NCBI GenBank assembly: GCA_030765065.1
Contig: CM060975.1
Location: 169,232,993-169,296,992, forward strand
Direction: 5' to 3'
DNA: 64,000 bases
From: Deroplatys truncata
Lineage: Eukaryota > Arthropoda > Insecta > Mantodea > Mantidae
Below are positions 61,287 to 64,000 of this stretch, one piece after another. The number at the start of each line of letters is the position of its first letter. The stretch's first letter is position 1. Under the pieces are notes generated by a model that saw only the letters and a program-made list of their open reading frames with translations, did not search any database and was not told where the DNA came from. A program made the translations under genes and the position numbers.

Positions 61287-62338
61287 GTCGAATCGATGGT
61301 CGAAGCCAGAACCCACGAGTTAAACTTTGCCGGATACCCCTTCCACTTTACCAAGACCTGCTTGTGGCGCCCTCGGCCCTTGGTCTGTAAAACGCGTTCG
61401 ATCTTAAACGTCCGAGGTAGCGCGACTTTTTGTAGCTCCTCGGTGTAAAATGTGCCGTCTATGGCTTCTCTGGCCAGATCCTTCAACTTATATACCACCG
61501 GCCGACCGCGCACCACCTCGGCTATCCGAAATATTTCGTCCGTCCAATTCTGCTCGTAGCCCTTGTCGAATTTCATTTTTTCTTTAGAGATGCGCACGTG
61601 ATCGCCGACGGAAAATGTGGGTTTCCCTGCGCGAGGTAGGGTCCTATTTCCGTAGAGATTGCGGTACACTCGTAAAATGTTAGATTCGTTCACGTCCTTC
61701 GGATCCATTTTTATGGACCTGTGATGCGAGCTGTTGTACGACTCGAGTAAGGCCGGAAGGACTTCCAGGTATCTGTAACTGTTTTTGTGCGTGAAATACC
61801 TCCACATCTTTGTTTTTAAGGTGCGGTTGAAGCGCTCCACGACGCTGGCTTTAACGTTATTTTTGGTTGTGTAATGTTTCACGTCGTGTTTCTTCAGAAA
61901 GTCGCGAAAAGTCTTGTTGGTAAACTCGGTTCCCTTGTCCGTTTGGAGGACCCTGGGGACACGTTGGGAGAATATGGAGCGAAACGCTTGCGCAACCTCG
62001 GTACCCAGCTTCCATTTCAGGGGTACGGCCCAAGCATATTTGGAAAATACGTCGATAACGGTCAGAATGTACACGTAAGGTTTGTTATATTCCCTCACGC
62101 TGTTCATGACGTTTAGATCGGCCTCCCAAAGATCGTCCATATTCGTCGCGTGATAACATCTGGTGGGGAACCGCTTTCTGAATGGTTTGTGCAGAGTGTA
62201 ACTGTCCTGGGTTTGAAGGAAGGACTCGATGTTCGCCTTAGACGCACCCGTGGCCTTTCGAAGGGGCTTGACCGTACCCAAACCGGCATAGTGTTCCGGT
62301 TTGGCATAGTATCGCCTTAGCGCCTTCCATTCCTTCAT
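61283..62338 (-). CDS. INT: retroviral-type integrase with C-terminal chromodomain, 351 aa
   Basis: Intact frame from ATG 62,338. The rve catalytic core shows Asp74 (WEADLNVM), Asp134 (LQTDKGTEF) and Glu168 (SVVERFNRTLK), with 33 residues between the last two. It should insert the linear DNA into host chromosomes with a short target duplication. No HHCC zinc finger is visible in the first 70 residues. Residues 311-351 (FKIERVLQTKG...VLVKWKGYPAKFNSWV) form a chromodomain, as in many Polinton integrases, probably guiding target choice to modified histones. The start lies three bases after the stop of the acidic protein, and the stop overlaps the next start as ATGA. It is one of the few large genes here without a break. 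Confidence 0.95.
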   Translation of the reverse strand: MKEWKALRRYYAKPEHYAGLGTVKPLRKATGASKANIESFLQTQDSYTLHKPFRKRFPTRCYHATNMDDLWEADLNVMNSVREYNKPYVYILTVIDVFSKYAWAVPLKWKLGTEVAQAFRSIFSQRVPRVLQTDKGTEFTNKTFRDFLKKHDVKHYTTKNNVKASVVERFNRTLKTKMWRYFTHKNSYRYLEVLPALLESYNSSHHRSIKMDPKDVNESNILRVYRNLYGNRTLPRAGKPTFSVGDHVRISKEKMKFDKGYEQNWTDEIFRIAEVVRGRPVVYKLKDLAREAIDGTFYTEELQKVALPRTFKIERVLQTKGRGRHKQVLVKWKGYPAKFNSWVLASTIDST

Positions 62339-62341
62339 GCT

Positions 62342-62755
62342 TTACTTGTACAGGGGTTGCCAGACGCGCTTGCGAAAATGGTACGACGCGGAAGGCGATT
62401 TCGATTTCTTTTTCGGAGTGGCAGGGTTTGCCCTCTTCTTTTTGCGAGGCGAGAGGAGGTTGACCTTTATGGTTCGGGGTTCGACCTCCTGCTTCACCGG
62501 CACGCGTTCGTGCACGTCTTCGTAATCGTCGTCGTCGTCGTCGTCGCCGATGAAGGGATTTCTGACTTGTGCCACGAGATCGAGGTAGTTGTCCAATTTA
62601 TGTTTTACGAGCCGCCACTTTTCGTCGGCAGAGAGCTTTGCGCTCTGCAGGTTCTGAATTTCTTTAGCCAATCTGGATATGGTGCGGTCTACAGCGTGAA
62701 GCTTATCGACGGTCTTCGGTTGCGGTGCAACGAGGATCTGCTTGCCGTACTTCAT
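62342..62755 (-). CDS. acidic coiled-coil protein, 137 aa, Polinton-specific
   Basis: Intact frame from ATG 62,755, inside the stop of the pX-like gene (ATGA). Residues 15-65 (VDRTISRLAKEIQNLQSAKL onward) have the heptad character of a coiled coil. A run of seven aspartates (DDDDDDDYEDVHE) follows, then a strongly basic end (PRKKKRANPATPKKKSKS) that could be a nuclear localisation or DNA-binding tail. A similarly built gene is often found beside integrase in insect Polintons, but I cannot name its function. The aspartate run comes from a GTC/GAC repeat and may vary in length between copies. Confidence 0.75.
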   Translation of the reverse strand: MKYGKQILVAPQPKTVDKLHAVDRTISRLAKEIQNLQSAKLSADEKWRLVKHKLDNYLDLVAQVRNPFIGDDDDDDDYEDVHERVPVKQEVEPRTIKVNLLSPRKKKRANPATPKKKSKSPSASYHFRKRVWQPLYK

Positions 62756-63103
62756 CCTGTTAATTTTGACACTAGCGCGCCGCCGAGCGAAGCCAAGACG
62801 GGTAGGAGAAATGCCGGCAAGAAACCTCCTTTTGGAACCAGAGGAACCCGTTTATCCGTCAACTTCCTCCAAGAAGCCTTGTGCTTCTTTAGGCGACCCA
62901 AGCACTTTGCGGGAAGTTGCACGTGACCTCTGCACACGTTGAGCATGCATTCGCTTATGGCCTTGATCAGATCGCCATCGGCATTTTTTAAGAACTTTTG
63001 TGCGCAGAGGGGCTTTCGCCTTGGCCAGAGCCGCCAAATTACCGTGCTGTCTCGCTATGCGAGGACTGGTCAGCGTCGCAAGCATTAACCTACCTCTAGC
63101 CAT
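62752..63103 (-). pseudogene. pX-like (core/minor virion) protein, frame break at an A6 run
   Basis: ATG at 63,103 opens MARGRLMLATLTSPRIARQH and runs to KAPLRTKVLKK. There the protein-like frame changes at the AAAAAA run near 62,984-62,990. The other frame continues DLIKAISECMLNVCRGHVQL, then basic residues (RKLTDKRVPL), and ends KGGFLPAFLLPVLASLGGAL, a hydrophobic tail characteristic of the pX-like proteins of Polintons and adintoviruses. Because the break sits in a homopolymer, a sequencing or assembly slip is as likely as a true mutation. The stop overlaps the next start (ATGA). The role in DNA condensation or membrane disruption is inferred from adenovirus core proteins. Confidence 0.8.
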
Positions 63104-63228
63104 GCTTGCGCTATAATGACGTTCGCTCCGAAAGCGGTACTTTTTTTATTTAGACTCGACGGCCTCAGTTGGGCAAGACCCTGCCGGGATAATATAGAAC
63201 GAAACGAATCCGAGTCCTCTCGGCGGTC
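63104..63228 (-). promoter_or_regulatory. intergenic spacer with TATA-like box upstream of the virion block
   Basis: This is the longest gap in the right-hand block. The minus strand reads CTAAATAAAAAAAG at about 63,140-63,153, some 40 bases before the pX-like ATG, the same distance as for the PC4-like gene. A short repeat, CTCAGTTGGG, occurs twice (about 63,166 and 63,229). I infer a promoter serving pX-like and the overlapping genes after it. Confidence 0.45.
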
Positions 63229-63861
63229 TCAGTTGGGTACGAAATAAGAGAGGTTTTCCCCCGGCAGCACGCCGGTTCGATACCTGTATCGGGCGGGCGT
63301 GTTCTGAGTGCAGTCCAACACGAGATACCCGTGAGGGCGTTCGGTGGCCTTCTCGAAGGCCTCCAAGAGAAACCTAGAGTTCCTGGGTTATATCTGCTGG
63401 CACAGTCTCTCGATCTGCATCTTGTCCCGGTTGTTCTTGAAGACCACGACGTAGTTTGCATTCAGAGAGATGTTGCGATATTTCCGACCCTGCGGAAACA
63501 CGTTCTGCAGGATGTAGACGATGCCGAAGCGCTTGTGATGGGAGTCTCTGGTGAAAAAATTGGACACGTCCTTCCCGCCACCCTCCAGCATCAGATCGTC
63601 GAGGACGACGAGGTCGTTCTCGCCCACCGAAGCAAGTTCGGGTATGCCCGCGTGGGTCTCGCAACGCAGAGCCGAGGGTTCGAGTCTCGGCGAATACTCC
63701 GGAGGGTGGCACCACAGCACCCTCCTGGGGCGCACGTCGAACATCCGGTGCGCGTGGCGTAACAGGTTTTTCACGAAGGTCGACTTGCCGCAGCGCGACG
63801 GCCCCGCCACGAGCATCGTGCTGGGAAACTCGAATCGCCCCAGGTCTCGGGGACCGGGCAT
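63229..63861 (-). pseudogene. ATP: genome-packaging ATPase (FtsK/HerA type), premature stop
   Basis: This A32-like packaging ATPase should drive DNA into the capsid. From ATG 63,861 it reads Walker A GPSRCGKST (residues 20-28), Walker B LVVLDDLM (84-91), the YILQNVF strand (116-122) and the RNISLNANYVVVFKNNRD region. An in-frame TAA at 63,388-63,390 stops it after 157 residues. The same frame then continues with family-typical sequence (NSRFLLEAFEKATERPHGYL, then RTGVLPGE) to a stop at 63,229. The truncated product keeps both Walker motifs but loses about 50 C-terminal residues. The start is 56 bases after the polymerase stop. Confidence 0.9.
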
Positions 63862-63917
63862 CGTCTCCTCAGGGCGCCCAGTTCGAAATGACTTTGGCGC
63901 GGCTGTAGACGTCTCAT

Positions 63918-64000
63918 TTATGCGTTCCTCTTGAACCCGTAGAGATAGGAATCGTGATCGCCGGCGAGCACTCGCTTGTTGACCACCATCCTAAACGTCT
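63918..64000 (-). CDS. POLB: B-family DNA polymerase, C-terminal end (partial)
   Basis: Only the last 27 codons or so lie in the window. They end RMVVNKRVLAGDHDSYLYGF plus five residues and TAA at 63,918. The NKRVL..xxxxYGF ending matches how protein-primed Polinton/adintovirus PolB proteins typically finish. Its position directly before the packaging ATPase, on the same strand, fits the expected gene order. The catalytic regions are beyond the edge, so neither integrity nor lineage can be judged here. Confidence 0.65.
   Translation of the reverse strand, partial: TFRMVVNKRVLAGDHDSYLYGFKRNA

Noticed and set aside
60663..61448. Plus-strand frames opposite the penton-like and integrase genes
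   Set aside because: Shadow frames in G+C-rich coding DNA; no domain resemblance.
62357..62926. 189-residue plus-strand frame
   Set aside because: Antisense to the acidic coiled-coil and pX-like genes. Its valine run is the complement of the aspartate codons.
63165..63461. Separate 98-residue gene after the ATPase
   Set aside because: The ATPase frame itself reads through here with family-typical sequence after its TAA. The 98-residue frame is a shifted shadow starting at a non-ATG codon.

Overview
The window is arthropod nuclear DNA, most likely from an insect with a large, repeat-rich genome. It is AT-rich, dense in tRNA-derived SINEs, mariner and hAT relics, non-LTR retrotransposon tails and ATT/TA/GT microsatellites, and I see no convincing host gene. 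The species cannot be fixed from sequence alone. At the right-hand end an endogenous Polinton/Maverick (adintovirus-type) element fills about 54,454 to 64,000 and runs off the edge.

Positions 1-53,000 are a graveyard of mobile elements. They hold: a SINE family with three copies (about 2,955-3,252, 39,064-39,306 and 52,313-52,608; the last two have exact 12-bp target duplications); several other tRNA-headed SINEs; LINE tails (12,382-13,170, 26,740-27,310, 29,872-30,210, 36,130-36,800); a dead mariner (22,165-23,431); two hAT relics (19,385-19,870 and 53,130-54,440); an IS630/Tc1-like relic (40,180-40,915); and an unclassified dispersed repeat of about 0.8 kb with short inverted ends. The mariner is nested in one copy of that repeat.

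The Polinton/adintovirus element is read from the minus strand. From the right edge it carries: the C-terminus of a B-family DNA polymerase, packaging ATPase, pX-like core protein, an acidic coiled-coil protein, retroviral-type integrase with a chromodomain, a penton-like virion protein, a pVI-like protein, double-jelly-roll major capsid protein, adenain-type protease, a spliced gene with a possible PC4-like fold, an unknown gene, and a terminal cassette of four small genes. It ends at a 50-bp-arm palindrome next to the broken 3' part of a hAT gene, so it apparently inserted into that hAT copy. The window therefore shows replication, packaging, integration, capsid and maturation modules plus accessory genes, though the polymerase body and the right terminus lie outside.

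Two things stand out. First, almost every gene in the virion block and in the terminal cassette begins inside the stop codon of the gene before it (ATGA or TAATG), an operon-like layout unusual for a eukaryotic nuclear element. Second, integrase, protease, the spliced gene and all small terminal genes are open, while ATPase, pX-like, penton-like, pVI-like, major capsid and one unknown gene each carry a single stop or a single-frame break. That points to a young, recently inactivated insertion, or to assembly errors, which reads could settle.
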